Part shown: piece by piece, positions 14,629 to 26,130 of the stretch
Layout: each line of letters starts with the position of its first letter
How positions within the stretch are numbered: the first letter of the stretch is position 1
DNA from: Chamaecyparis obtusa
Taxonomy: Eukaryota > Streptophyta > Pinopsida > Cupressales > Cupressaceae
Direction: 5' to 3'
Length of the DNA: 64,000 nt
NCBI GenBank assembly: GCA_027943335.1
Contig: BSBK01001572.1
Span: 3,274,501-3,338,500 of the forward strand
Position numbers and translations under genes: made by a program
The notes under the pieces: model-generated
Database searches by the model: none
What the model saw: only the letters and a program-made list of their open reading frames with translations
Told to the model about the DNA's origin: nothing

Positions 14629-14765
14629 CACACATGCATATTAATATATACTTACTTTTCAATTATATTATATAGTATATATATATATATAAAAATATAT
14701 CTATATTTGTATGCATATCATGATTTCTCATCATTTATTAAACATGAATGAACAATACTTTAACA
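14345..14765. mobile_element. Solo LTR (421 bp) inserted in the satellite
   Basis: The satellite is interrupted by a 421-bp block that begins TGTTGTG and ends TAACA. It is flanked on both sides by ACTTT (14340-14344 and 14766-14770), which matches satellite sequence, so this is a 5-bp target duplication. TG...CA ends plus a 5-bp duplication and no internal coding region are what remains after recombination between the two LTRs of a retrotransposon. The size suits a Ty1/copia or small Ty3/gypsy LTR; the family is not identified. The right half is an AT-rich (TA)n and (ATAC)n microsatellite, about 14567-14700. Confidence 0.85.
14462..14529. repeat. 31-bp-arm inverted repeat inside the solo LTR
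   Basis: Left arm 14462-14492 and right arm 14499-14529 are complementary at about 28 of 31 positions, with a 6-base spacer TATACT. Each arm contains CATGTAATGAA or its counterpart and ACATGACCATA. It could form a long hairpin in RNA or cruciform DNA. Function unknown. Confidence 0.85.
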
Positions 14766-17700
14766 ACTTTCACCAGATCTGGAAATGGTCAAATATTTAG
14801 CTAGGAACACTATACTGATTACCCTTCTTTGACCAAACTTTGATTGTCCGTATCTTGAGAAGAGACGCTACATTTTTCAAGATTCAAGGTGTTTTTTAGT
14901 TCATCTCGATAAGATCTTTGATTTGAGACAGTTGTCACCAGATTTGGAAATGGTTAAATTTTTAGCTACGAACACTATACTGACTTCCTTGCTTTGAGCA
15001 AAATTTGGCAGTCGGTATCCTAAGAAGAGAGGCTCCATTTTTCAAGATTCAAGGTCTTTTTGGTTCATCGTGACAAGATCTTCAATTTGAGATTACTTTC
15101 ACCAAATTTGGAAATGGTTAAATTTTTAGCTACAAAAACTGTACTGACTTCCTTGCTTTGACCAAACTTTGACCATCATTGTTTTGAGAAGAGAGGCTCT
15201 GTTTTTAAAGATTCAAGGTTTTTTTTAGTTCATCTCGATAAGATCTTTGATTTAAGACCACTTTCACCAAATTTGGAGATGGTCAAATTTTTAGCTACGA
15301 ACATTGTACCGATTTCCTTGCTTTGACCAAAATTTGACCTTATGTATATTGAGAAGAGTGGCTCCATTTTTCAAGATTCAAGGTGTTTTTTGGTTCATCT
15401 CAATGAGATTTTTGATTTGAGACCACTTTCACCTAATTTGGAAATGGTCAAATTTTTAGCTACGAACACTGTACTGACTTCCTTGCTCTAACCAAACATT
15501 GACCTTCTGTATCTTGAGAAGAGAGGCTCCTTTTTTAAATATTCAAGGTTTTTTTTGGTTCATATGGATGAGATCTTTGATTTGAGACCACTTTCAACAG
15601 ATTTGGAAATGACCAAATTCTTAGCTACGAACACTATACTGACTTCCTTGGTTTGACCAAACTTTGACCGTCCATATCTTGAGAAGAGAGGCTCCATATT
15701 TAAGAATTCAAACTATTTTTTGGTTCATCTCGATGAGATCTTTGATTTGAAACCACTTTCACTAGATTTGGAATTTTTCAAATTTTTAGTTATGAACACT
15801 GTACTGAATTCCTTGCTTGGACCAAACTTTGACCATCCGTATCTTGAGAAGAGAGACTTCATTTTTTAAGATTCAAGATGTTTTTTGGTTAATCTCGACA
15901 AGATTTTTGATTTGAGACCACTTTCACCAAATTTGGAAATGATGAAATTTTTAGCTATGAACACTGTACTGATTTCTTTGCTTTGACCAAACTTTGACCA
16001 TTTGTATCTTGAGAATAGAGGCTCCATTTTTCAAGATTCAAGGTGTTTTTTTGTCTCAATGTGATCTTCAATTTGAGACCACTTTTACTAGATTTGGAAA
16101 TGGTCAAATTTTTGGCTACAAAAACTGTACTGACTTCCTTTCTTTGACCAAATTTGACTATCTGTATCTTGATAAGAGAGGCTCTACTTTTCAAGATTGA
16201 AGGTGTTTTTCAGTTCATCTCACCGAGATCTTCAATTTGAGACCACTTTCACCAGATTTAGAAATAGTCTAATTTTAAGCTACGAACACTGTACTAACTT
16301 ATTTGCTCTGACCAAACTTCGACCTTCTGTATCTAGAGTAGAAAGGTTGTATTTTTCAAGATTCAAGTTGTTTTTTAGTTCATCATGATGAGATCTTTGA
16401 TTTGAGACTACTTTCAGCAAATTTGAAATGGTCAAATTTTTAGCTACGAACACTGTATTGACTTCCTTGCTTTGACAAAAATTTGACCATCCATATCTTG
16501 AGAAGAGAGGCTCCGTTTTGCAAGATTCAAGGTGTTTTTTGGTTCATCTTGATGAGATCTTTGATTTGAGATCACTTTCACCAAATTTGGAAATGGTCAA
16601 ATTTTTGGCTACGAACACTGAACTGATTTCCTTGCTTTGACCAAACTTTGACTTTTTGTATCTTGAGAAGAGTGTCTCCATTTTTCAAGATTCAAGGTGT
16701 TTTTTGGTTCATCTCGATGAGATCTTCAATTTGAGACTACTTTAACCAAATTTGAAAATGGTCAAATTTTTACCTACGAACATTGTATTGACTTCCTTGC
16801 TTTGATGAAACTTTGACCATCAATATCTTGAGAAGAGAGGCTCTGGTTTTCAAGATGGAAGGTGTTTTTTGGTTCATCTCCATGAGACCTTCAATTTGAG
16901 ACCACTTTCATTAGATTTTCAAACAGTCAAATTTTTAGCTACGAAAACTCTACTATCTTCCCTTCCTTGACCAAACTTTGATCATCTATATCTTGAGTAG
17001 AGAGGCTCCATTTTCCAAGATTCAAGTGGTTTTTTGGTTCATCTTGATGAGATCTTTGATTTGAGACCACTTTCAGCAGATTTTAAAATGGTCAAATTTT
17101 TAGCTACAACATAGTACTGGCATCCTTGCTTTGAGAAAACTTTGTCTATCTATATCTTGAGAAGAGAGGTTATGTTTTTCAATATTCAAGGTGTTTTTTG
17201 GTTCAACTCAATGAGATCTTTGGTTTTAAACCACTTTCACGAAATTTGGAAATGGTCAAATTTTTAGCTACAAACACTATATTGACTTCCTTGCTTTGAC
17301 CAAATTTTAATCGTCTGTATCTTGAGAAGAGAGGCTCTATTTTTCAAGATTCAATGTGTTTTTTGGTTCATCTCGATGAGATCTTCGATTTAAGGCCACT
17401 TTCACCTTATTTGGAAATGGTCAATTTTATGGCTACGAACACTGTATTGAGTTTCATGCTTTCACATAACTTTGACCGTTTGTATCTTGAGAAGAGAGGC
17501 TCCATTTTTCAAGATTCAAGGTGTTTTTTGGTTCATCCTAATGAGATCTTCAATTTGAGACCACTTTTACCAAATTTAGAAATGGTCAAATTTTTAGCTA
17601 CAAGCACTGTACTAACTTCCTTGCTTTGACCAAACTTTGACTGTTCCTATTTTGAGAAGAGAGGCTCAGTTTTTCAAGATTCAAGGTATTTTTTGGTTCA

Positions 17701-18527
17701 TGTCAACGAGATCTTCAATTTGAGACCATGTTCACCAGATTTGGAAATAGTCAAATTTTTAGCTACAACCACTGTACTGATTCTTTTCTTTGACCAAACT
17801 TTGACTTTCTATATCTTGAGAAGAGAGGCTCCATTTTTCAAGATTCAAGGTGTTTTTCAGTTCATCTCCACGACATCTTCGATTTGAGACCACTTTCATG
17901 AGATTTGGAAATAGTTAAATTTTTAGCTACGAACACTGTACTAACTTCCTTGCTTTGACCAAACTTTGACAGTCTGTATCTTGAGAAGAGAGGCTCCATT
18001 TTTTAAGATTTAAGGTGTTTGTTTGTTCATCTCGACTAGATCTTTTATTTGAGACCACTTTTACCAAATTTGGAAATGGTCAAATTTTTAGCTACAAACA
18101 CTGTACTGACTTCGTTGCTTTGACCAAACTTTGACCATCTATATCTTGAGAAGAGAGGCTCTATTTTTTAAGATTCCAGGTGTTATTTTGTTCATCGAAA
18201 CGAGATCTTCAATTTGAGACCACTTTCACCAAATTTGGAAATGGTCAAATTTTTAGCTACGAACACTATACTGACTTCCTTGCTCTAACCAAACAATGAT
18301 GTTATTTATCTTGAGAAGAGAGGCTCCATTTTTCAAGTTTCAAGGTGTTTTTTTGTTCATCTTAACGAGATCTTCTATTTGAGACCACTTTCACTAGATC
18401 TAAAAAAGTTAAAGTTTTAGCTACGAACACTGTACTAAGTTCCTTGCTTTGACCAATCTTTGACCGTCTGTATCTTGAGAAGAGAGGCTCTATTTTTCAA
18501 AATTCAAGGTGTTTTTTGGTTCATCTC
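14766..18527 (+). repeat. 165-bp satellite array, segment 2
   Basis: Continuation of the same satellite in the same phase and orientation after the solo LTR. The last monomer is cut at ATCTC (18523-18527), the left target duplication of the LTR element that follows. The last part (from about 18030) belongs to a 12-monomer block that occurs again at about 40605-42570. Confidence 0.97.
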
Positions 18528-20108
18528 TGATGAGAGCATTTTATGTCCCAAATTATACCATATTTTAGCCTTCGTATAAGCCTTCACACTCATTTCCATC
18601 CCCATTTCATATTCCATTTTATCCTTCTATATTGCATATGATCTAATATTTATGAGTAATATTTAATCTAGTTATTAGATAGAATATGTGAATAAATAGA
18701 TGAGATTGTTTTTATCTAACAAGTTATGGTTCTTCTTGTCGCCTACTATATGTCTTCCTGTAGCTCTTTCACAACTACATCAACTTTGAAATAGCCACAT
18801 TTGCTGTAGATATCATCCACCCTACATGAACATGTGGAGAGGACATTGAAGACTGTTGAAAGATGCATTTTCCAGCTACATCATTTCTATTTCTATTATG
18901 AACATATATCAACTTCAATACTTACTCCATTTGGGAAACATCCTCTCCAAAATATAGCCACGTTAATAATAGAAATCCTTCACCTAAAGCCACATTAATC
19001 ACATTATTGTTTGGGTGAACTTGATTCTTCCAAACCATTTTAAAATAAAGGCTCAAAATAATGGATCAAAACAAGTACGATTTGCTAGAATGAGCTACCA
19101 CGTAGAGGAGAAATTGGCATGACATGCCTCTGCTGATATATATTGCACAACCATTTATTTTCCATCTTGCATTTCATTGGGAGATGGATATTATGGTGGG
19201 ACGTGAATCATTACCATAACAAAATTGTTATTGTTTATGAAATCTGTTGCTTTATTGTTATACCAGCAATTATTTTGGCCTATAATGTATGGCCAAGGTT
19301 TATGTAAGTTATTAATAGTAGGTCTAAACTTGTACATTTGTTATTTTTTGCATGTATATAAGCAGCTATATGCAGATTGAAATGTATCATTTATTCTCCT
19401 TTTGTAAAAGTTGAGGAATAAAATAACGATTCTTCTAATCAGCCCAACATAAAACAATATAGTTTATTCACTCACCTTGCAGACCAGAGAAAGGGCCCAC
19501 TCTTGGAATGTCTGGTGAGGTTGTTAATGTTGTAAATCATTTTATATTTTACACTGTTGATTTCTGTAGCTTGAGTTTGGTATGTTTGATTTTCTATAGA
19601 ATAAGGATTCATTTTAAATTAATAGTTAGTTCATAGTAATAGGTTTGCAATAAGATTAATATCATAGTTGAGTAAGATAGCTTATATAATTATCATTCAT
19701 TTAATAGTAAGTAGATTATTAATAACTCTTTTCATGTTTTGAAGTTGATATCATACTTTCATAAAGAGTCAGAATATTAGAGCTATATCAGATTTATATT
19801 AGTAAATTACTGTATTAGATTATTTATAGTGTTGGTATTATTTTTGTTCATTTCTGTTTCTAATGTTCCTGTCGCTAGGAAGTGATAGTTCCTGTCGCTG
19901 GGATTTCTTTAGTTTTTCATAGATTCAATTTTGTGTGTTGTAGTTGCATTCATAATCCCTCATCTCACAACTATCATCCCTTGATGGCATATTGCTCAGA
20001 CACCTTTTTCAAGATCTTACGCTCTCAGATTGACACGTATAGACCAGTCGAACTTCATCATAAATTGTTAATTATTTCTTAATTATTTGCCTCAATGTTG
20101 GCCTATCA
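18528..20108 (+). repeat. 5' LTR
   Basis: TG...CA repeat of 1581 bp matching 24552-26130. It contains a TATA box and an AATAAA signal in the expected order, and near its 3' end a doubled motif CCTGTCGCT(A/G)GGA. No ORF of note. Confidence 0.93.
19355..19422 (+). promoter_or_regulatory. LTR TATA box and polyadenylation signal
   Basis: TATATAAG at 19355-19362 is a good plant TATA box and is conserved in the 3' LTR at 25379-25386. AATAAA at 19417-19422 lies about 55 bp downstream, a compact U3-R arrangement. Transcription would start about 30 bp after the TATA box. This is inferred from motifs only. Confidence 0.55.
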
Positions 20109-20111
20109 TTT

Positions 20112-20129
20112 TGGCGCCATTGCTGGGGA
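20112..20129 (+). promoter_or_regulatory. Primer-binding site
   Basis: TGGCGCCATTGCTGGGGA lies 3 bases after the LTR end. It matches the TGGCGCCGTTGCCGGGGA-type site of Athila and related Ty3/gypsy elements apart from two positions, both explicable by transitions. Reverse transcription would be primed here by the 3' end of a host tRNA. Confidence 0.8.
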
Positions 20130-20399
20130 AAGGTGTCAAAGGCATGTTAGATTGATGAGTTGAGTTAGGAAAAATGTGTTAGGATGAAAGCTTTTGCAAT
20201 TGCTAGCCTTGCTTAAGTAATTAATCTTAATTTGTGTTGCTTAAATCATATAGATGCATTGCTTTAGAGTTTTGTTTTAGAGTTTGCAAGTAAGCCTTAG
20301 AAATTAGATTGAGTAGTTGTTTTAGAAATTAGATTTAATTTTACATTATCACTAGTTTTGTGAGTTATTGGTAAATAAAATAAGCTATTTTGAAGAAAA

Positions 20400-21761
20400 A
20401 TGTTAAAAATGATGCATTTTCAAGGTTGTTCAAGTACATCAATTTTGGTTGAAAATTACTTCAAAAATGAAAGATTTGAAGCGAACACAAGAGGCAAAAT
20501 GTGCTTGGCATTGGGGGTGCTGCCCCTCGACCCCACCCTATATTGTGACAAGGAGCACACCTTGGACGCTACCCCAGGACCCCACAAGGGGCGTTGCCCC
20601 TTAACCCCACTGGTGGCTACCGCCCACATACCCCCGCCCTCAAATTTAAAAACAAAAGAAGAACTTGGTGGGGAAATCACGCCAACCAAAGGTGATATTT
20701 TTATATCCTCTCTACCTAATGAATGCAACTTAAATGATCTTGATCTTCCATTATCACATGTATGCAATAATTCTATCTCTATGTTTGAACATGAGCAAAT
20801 CATTGATGAATTCTTAGAGCAATGTGATTTTGAGGATGAAAATTTAACCACTTGTTGTTCTCATTGCTATAGGAAAGATGATCAGTGCATATGCCTTAAC
20901 AATCAAGAGCAAATGGTGAATGAGGTACAAACATTTTGTGATCCTTACCATGATAAGGGTGGAAATGAACAAATGTTCCTTGTAACTTATGAACCATTTC
21001 AAATGCCAACCCAACAAGATCAAGGTATGTATTATGTTGGTAACATATATTATCACTCTATTTCATTAAAAAGCCAACACATTTCTTCAAAATATAAATC
21101 TTTACATGATATGCACAATAAATGGAATCATGAATACTCACAACAACCATTATATCCCTCCTTACCATCTTCGTTCCACCCATCCTCCTTATTCCCATCT
21201 ACTTTATCTCCTTCACACTTCTTACCATATTCATTATCTCATTCACATCATATTCTACCCACTCCACCATATCCACAAAAGGCAACTATATTGCCTCATA
21301 TAACACTTCATAATAAGGTGGTTAATAGTACATATAAACTTTCATGGATCCCTTTACCATCTAATGATGTGCTTGAAATTGATAAATCAACATTAGAATA
21401 TATTGACGTACTTAAGGGATGTGATTTTGGTTTAATTAAATTAGAAGAACAATATTATTTATTGAATTATAATCAACTTTGTTCTTCTTTTCCACTTAGT
21501 GAATTCCAAATACCCACAAATGAGCCCATACTTCAAATTGCATCAATTTTAATTATTGGACTCATAAGCATGTGTGTTTATATTAATCATTCACTAAGTA
21601 ATATTAAATCATATGCTTTCCTCATTCCACAAATGTGTTGTCAAATTCTCCAAGATCTATATTTTATTACTTTTGTACTTATACAGATTGATCTTTGGAG
21701 GCCTATGGTTAAAATGTGTATTCCTCACATACTTGTTGATTTAGGACCAATAATTAATTAA
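20400..21761 (+). CDS. 453-codon ORF of unknown function in the non-autonomous LTR element
   Basis: This is the only long ORF in the element and it is uninterrupted, although the surrounding DNA is AT-rich. I do not recognise the protein. Visible parts: a GC-rich stretch encoding a Pro-rich segment (about residues 38-80); an acidic Cys-rich section with CCSHCYRKDDQCIC (about residues 157-170), which could bind metal; a linker rich in Pro, Ser, His and Tyr (about residues 255-305); and two hydrophobic stretches near the C-terminus (about residues 380-400 and 417-435) that could cross a membrane. Hydrophobic C-terminal segments recall the extra ORF of Athila elements, but no homology can be claimed. 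Start chosen as the first ATG; in-frame alternatives exist 3-4 codons later. It could also be a chimera of retroelement and captured sequence. Confidence 0.5.
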   Translation: MLKMMHFQGCSSTSILVENYFKNERFEANTRGKMCLALGVLPLDPTLYCDKEHTLDATPGPHKGRCPLTPLVATAHIPPPSNLKTKEELGGEITPTKGDIFISSLPNECNLNDLDLPLSHVCNNSISMFEHEQIIDEFLEQCDFEDENLTTCCSHCYRKDDQCICLNNQEQMVNEVQTFCDPYHDKGGNEQMFLVTYEPFQMPTQQDQGMYYVGNIYYHSISLKSQHISSKYKSLHDMHNKWNHEYSQQPLYPSLPSSFHPSSLFPSTLSPSHFLPYSLSHSHHILPTPPYPQKATILPHITLHNKVVNSTYKLSWIPLPSNDVLEIDKSTLEYIDVLKGCDFGLIKLEEQYYLLNYNQLCSSFPLSEFQIPTNEPILQIASILIIGLISMCVYINHSLSNIKSYAFLIPQMCCQILQDLYFITFVLIQIDLWRPMVKMCIPHILVDLGPIIN

Positions 21762-22146
21762 GCACAATTATAAGGGCTTCTATGCATTAATGGCCAATAT
21801 GTTACAACTGGATGTTCTTTATTTCTCATTGTTAAATCTTTCTATTGTCCTAAGATGACCAAATACACTATGGATGATTCATTTATTTAACAAGGATCAA
21901 GGTATTAATATCCATATATTCTTCATTCTTGGTCGATAACAAGTACTAAATCCATTTCTTGATTCCTTGGATAATTCAAATTCCCTATGCTTTTATATCC
22001 TACTATTAATTTGGGAGTACATCCATTTAATTATTGAAATATTTGATCTACAAGGCTCACAAAAATGCTAATGATGTGTTATTCTCTATGGGTTACCTAA
22101 TTTATTTGGTTATCCTAATGATTTTGTGACCTTGTAGCATGAAGTT

Positions 22147-22160
22147 AAGTTGGGGGGAAT
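22147..22160 (+). promoter_or_regulatory. Internal polypurine-tract-like motif, copy 1
   Basis: AAGTTGGGGGGAAT is nearly identical to the motif abutting the 3' LTR (24539-24551). It lies about 390 bp after the ORF. Possibly a secondary plus-strand primer or the trace of a former LTR boundary. Confidence 0.5.
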
Positions 22161-23343
22161 CCCTCCAATTTTGTGGTGCTCTTATAATTTCCAATCAAGA
22201 TTCACTGGTTATTTTGTTGGTCCTTTTAGAAAAACGTGACATGTGACATCTCCATAATTCAAGGTATGTATTCTTATGTTGATTGACATTGGTATAATCA
22301 TTGTAATCACATTCTTTTGTTTTTATCAAGTGTTTATTTATATTAATGACTCTACCTACCATTTGTATAAATGCATTACTCACTTAATGGTAGGGTTATT
22401 AATTGGATAAAAATTACTTTACTATGCTTGATATGCTTGGTTTTGAGAATATGTTTATAGGTCTCTTGTTGCGGTTAGAAGATCTTAGTACCAATGTTAG
22501 TTGATGATGCTTCTTTACACAAGCATTGCAAAACACACTATGTTGGTTTTGTTAACATTGTGTGGGCTTGCTAGCTATCTGGTGCATATCTATATCACTT
22601 GTGCTTTACTATTGGAGATCACATGTAGATTTTTTCATAGGGTGTTCCCCACCTTGTGATCAGATTTCCTTTCTTTGGTGATTTATCACATATGCAACGT
22701 GGTCTATGAGATTCATGATTAGTTATGAGCTACACATCCAAAAAACTTTGGAGACATTGCCAATCATCACACTCCTTCCTCGAGTCATGTCCCATCCTCT
22801 CTGAAGTTCTATGGACACATTGGAAACTATCATTGGTATTTCTCTCTATGACCTTGTCCTTGATAATGAAGGTGTGTTTATTTTAGGAAATGGATACTCT
22901 CATTCTTTACAAGGATTGGATATGTAGCATAACTTCATGCTAGGTGATACAGTTTTGTCATTATCAAAGCACTATGTCATATAAGTACCATCACCCTTGT
23001 GAGTAGTTCTTTCATCCAAGTGTGCTAGTGTGTTCTAAAGTTCTCTAAGAAGCTTTCCAATTTAGTGGCATGAGTTACATGGATCAAGGTTGCTTTCATG
23101 GTGTTTTCAGTATTTCCAATTTTGTGGCAATTATTTTTGGTCATCATTTCAAAGTTTCAACAATACCTTTTGCATGGTCATGGACAAAATCTCAAGCTTT
23201 GGATGGTATCATTTTCCATCATCCATGTCAGGATTTCTTGTTCTTTGGTCATTCTATGCAATTATTGAAAAAGAAAAAAAGAAAAAATGGAAAAATAAAA
23301 GAAAAAAGGAAAAAGAGAGAGAAAAAAAAAAGCAATAAAAGAT

Positions 23344-23499
23344 CCAACAATGAAAACCTTCGGGCATTGTTGGCCAGTTAATATCTGAAAACTAGTTTCT
23401 GGCGGATATTAATTGCAAAATAAATTCTTAATGGTGAAAACTATTTTTATAGTGCCATTAAGCGGTGAGTGATTGAAAACTGGCTTGCCAGCGGTCACT
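23344..23499 (+). repeat. Four consecutive stem-loops, each with a GAAAAC-type loop
   Basis: Stem 1: CCAACAATG (23344-23352) with CATTGTTGG (23365-23373). Stem 2: TTAATATC (23378-23385) with GATATTAA (23405-23412). Stem 3: CTTAATGG (23427-23434) with CCATTAAG (23455-23462), with an inner ACTAT/ATAGT pair. Stem 4: AGTGA (23468-23472) with TCACT (23495-23499), with an inner CTGGC/GCCAG. In every case GAAAAC occurs at the 5' side of the loop. The region follows an A-rich tract (about 23268-23335) and lies in the transcribed non-coding part of the element. Confidence 0.75.
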
Positions 23500-24108
23500 T
23501 GTCGTTATCAAAAATTGAAAAAATGAAAGAAAAAAAAAATGAAAAATGCAATAATTGGTGTTCTTGGTTTTTCTACTAATCATTCTTTTCAGGAACACTC
23601 AATGGATTTTGTGGTTCTTTAGCTCTTGGGACCTCCTGTCACTCCCTCTTGAATTTCTTCTTTAGCGTGGTCATCAACACTTTGATCACCTATAATATGT
23701 GCTACCTGCTCAATTGAGGTGTTTTAGTGGAATGTGCTACCCACTGTTTGTTCTACATTGCTTTCAGTTTGATGGTGGTGGCTCCTATAGTTGCAGTCTC
23801 TATCCCAATTTTTGGTTCCTTCCAGTGGTATACTCCCTAGTGATTTTAGTTCAATGGAGATCTTTTGTGGTGTTGCAGTTCTAGATGCCTCTCTTCGTTC
23901 CTTGTTGATTCATCCATTTTGGCAGTGACCATTGCTGAGTTTCTCTATGTTCCAACCTTGGTCTCTTTGAACATGCATGTTGGTAAAACAATCAAATTTA
24001 TTTTTCATTATTTTATCTCTTAACTTTATTTATATTACTTATTATGTTGATCATAATGCAACACCCCCTTCCTATCCTCTCCTTGTTTCCCGTGGATGGT
24101 CAACCTTT

Positions 24109-24120
24109 AAGTTGGGGGGA
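24109..24120 (+). promoter_or_regulatory. Internal polypurine-tract-like motif, copy 2
   Basis: AAGTTGGGGGGA, the second of three copies of this motif in the element, about 430 bp before the true 3' LTR. Confidence 0.5.
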
Positions 24121-24538
24121 GGAATGTCACCCTATTATCTTCCATCCATCGCCCTTACTAAACCTTTCACATTATCCATTATATCCATCATACAATAGCC
24201 TTTGTTTTGTCTCTCATCTCTCCTATTTCACCCTTTAAACTCCTCTTGTGCAAATTGAGATAAATTTCCCCTATATGTAACCTTTTGAACCATGATGCTA
24301 TAAAAAATGAAAAGAAAAGAAAAGAGAAACACCTTATGAAAAATTGAAAAGAGATAACCCTATTAAAGAAGAAAAAATAACAAAGCTTGTCATGTGAAGC
24401 AAAAAAAGGGATTTGTGTTTATATATGCATTATCATGGTTCGAGGTGGAGATAAAGCCAAACCATAAATTCAAAGTGCTTATAGTTCACACCAAAAACCT
24501 CTTGATCATAATGATTGCACGAGGACGTGCAATAAGCT

Positions 24539-24551
24539 AAGTTGGGGGGAA
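24539..24551 (+). promoter_or_regulatory. Polypurine tract
   Basis: AAGTTGGGGGGAA directly abuts the first base of the 3' LTR (24552), the position required for plus-strand priming. The sequence is typical for Athila/Tat-type elements. Confidence 0.85.
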
Positions 24552-26130
24552 TGATGAGAGCATTTTATGTCCCAAATTATACCATATTTTAGCCTTTGTA
24601 TAAGCCTTCACACTCATTTCCATCCCCATTTCATATTCCATTTTATCCTTCTATATTTCATATGATCTAATATTTATGAGTAATATTTAATCTAGTTATT
24701 AGATAGAATATGTGAATAAATAGATGAGATTGTTTTTATCTAACAAGTTATGGTTCTTCCTGTCACCTCCTATATGTCTTCCTATAGCTCTTTCACAACT
24801 ACATCAACTTTGAAATAGCCACATTTTCTGTAGATATCATCCACCCTACATGAACATGTGGAGAGGACATTGAAGACTGCTAAAAGATGCATTTTCCAGC
24901 TACATCATTTCTATTTCTATTATGAACATATATCAACTTCAATACTTACTCCATTTGGGAAATGTCCTCTCCAAAATATAGCCACGTTAATAATAGAAAT
25001 CCTTCACCTAAAGCCATGTTAATCACATTATTGTTTGGGTGAACTTGATTCTTCCAAACCGTTTTAAAATAAAGGCTCAAAATAATGGATCAAAACAAGT
25101 ATGATTTGCTGGAATGAGCTGCCACATAGAGGAGAAATTGGCCTGACATGCCTCTGCTGATATATATTGCACAACCATTTATTTTCCATCTTGCATTTCA
25201 TTGGGAGATGGATATTATGGTGGGACATGAATCATTACCATAACAAAATTGTTATTGTTTATGAAATCTGTTGTTTTATTGTTATACCAGAAATTATTTT
25301 GGCCTATAATGTATGGCCAAGGTTTATGTAAGTTATTAACAACAGGTCTAAACTTGTACATTTTTTATTTGCTGCATGTATATAAGCAGCTATATGCAAA
25401 TTGAAATGTATCATTTATTCTCCTTTTGTAAAAGTTGAGGAATAAAATAACGATTCTGCTGATCAGCCCAACATAAAACAATATAGTTTATTCACTCACC
25501 TTGCAAACCAGAGAAAGGGCCCACTCTTGGAATGTCTGGTGAGGTTGTTAATGTTGTAAATCATTTTATATTTTACACTGTTGATTTCTGTAGCTTGAGT
25601 TTGGTATGTTTGATTTTCTATAGAATAAGGATTCATTTTAAATTAATAGTTAGTTCATAGTAATAGGTTTGCAATCAGATTAATATCATAGTTGAGTAAG
25701 ATAGCTTATAAAATTATCATTCATTTAATAGTAAGTAGATTATTAATAACTCTTTTCATGTTTTGAAGTTGATATCATACTTTCATAAAGAGTCAAAATA
25801 TTAGAGCTATATCAGATTTATATTAGTAAATTACTGTATTAGATTATTTATAGTGTTGGTATTATTTTTGTTCATTTCCATTTCTAATGTTCCTGTCACC
25901 AGGAAGTGACAGTTCCTGTCGCTGGGATTTCTTTAGTTTTTCATAGATTCAATTTTGTGTTTTGTAGTTGCATTCATAATCCCTCATCTCACAACTATCA
26001 TCCCTTGATGGCATATTGCTCGGACACCTTTCGCAAGCTTATGCTCTCGGATTGAGATGTATAGACCAATCGAACTTCATCATAAATTGTTAATTATTTC
26101 TTAATTATTTGCCCCGATGTCGGCCTATCA
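24552..26130 (+). repeat. 3' LTR
   Basis: 1579-bp partner of 18528-20108, ending CTATCA and followed by the ATCTC target duplication at 26131-26135. Confidence 0.93.

Larger units (their letters stand above)
21762..24538. other. Non-coding 3' half of the LTR element
   Basis: About 2.8 kb with no convincing gene. It holds two internal polypurine-like motifs (22147, 24109), an A-rich low-complexity tract (about 23268-23335), the stem-loop cluster (23344-23499) and a second A-rich tract (24300-24360). The short ORFs here overlap one another in several frames and show no familiar domain. Confidence 0.6.
18528..26130 (+). mobile_element. Non-autonomous LTR retrotransposon with long LTRs, 7.6 kb, Athila-like signals
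   Basis: Two direct repeats of about 1.58 kb (18528-20108 and 24552-26130) flank a 4.4-kb interior. Both begin TGATGAGAGC and end GGCCTATCA. The element sits between identical ATCTC copies (18523-18527 and 26131-26135), so both ends are exact. A primer-binding site follows the 5' LTR and a G-rich polypurine tract precedes the 3' LTR. No gag, protease, RT, RNase H or integrase is recognisable inside; one 453-codon ORF of unknown function is present. The LTRs differ by a few percent by eye, mostly transitions, so the insertion is fairly recent relative to the satellite. It must be mobilised by an autonomous relative. Confidence 0.93.

Noticed and set aside
1701..18527. Many ORFs of 60-135 codons with similar peptides across the array
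   Set aside because: They are one frame of the 165-bp satellite between recurrent TGA stops; no start, promoter or conservation argues for real genes. Listed as a finding only.
23070..23381. ORF of 103 codons ending in a Lys-rich tail
   Set aside because: The tail is the translation of an A-rich tract and the rest overlaps other frames; no domain.
18528..26130. Segmental duplication rather than a transposon (two 1.58-kb repeats)
   Set aside because: TG...CA ends, a 5-bp target duplication, primer-binding site and polypurine tract in the correct places identify LTRs.
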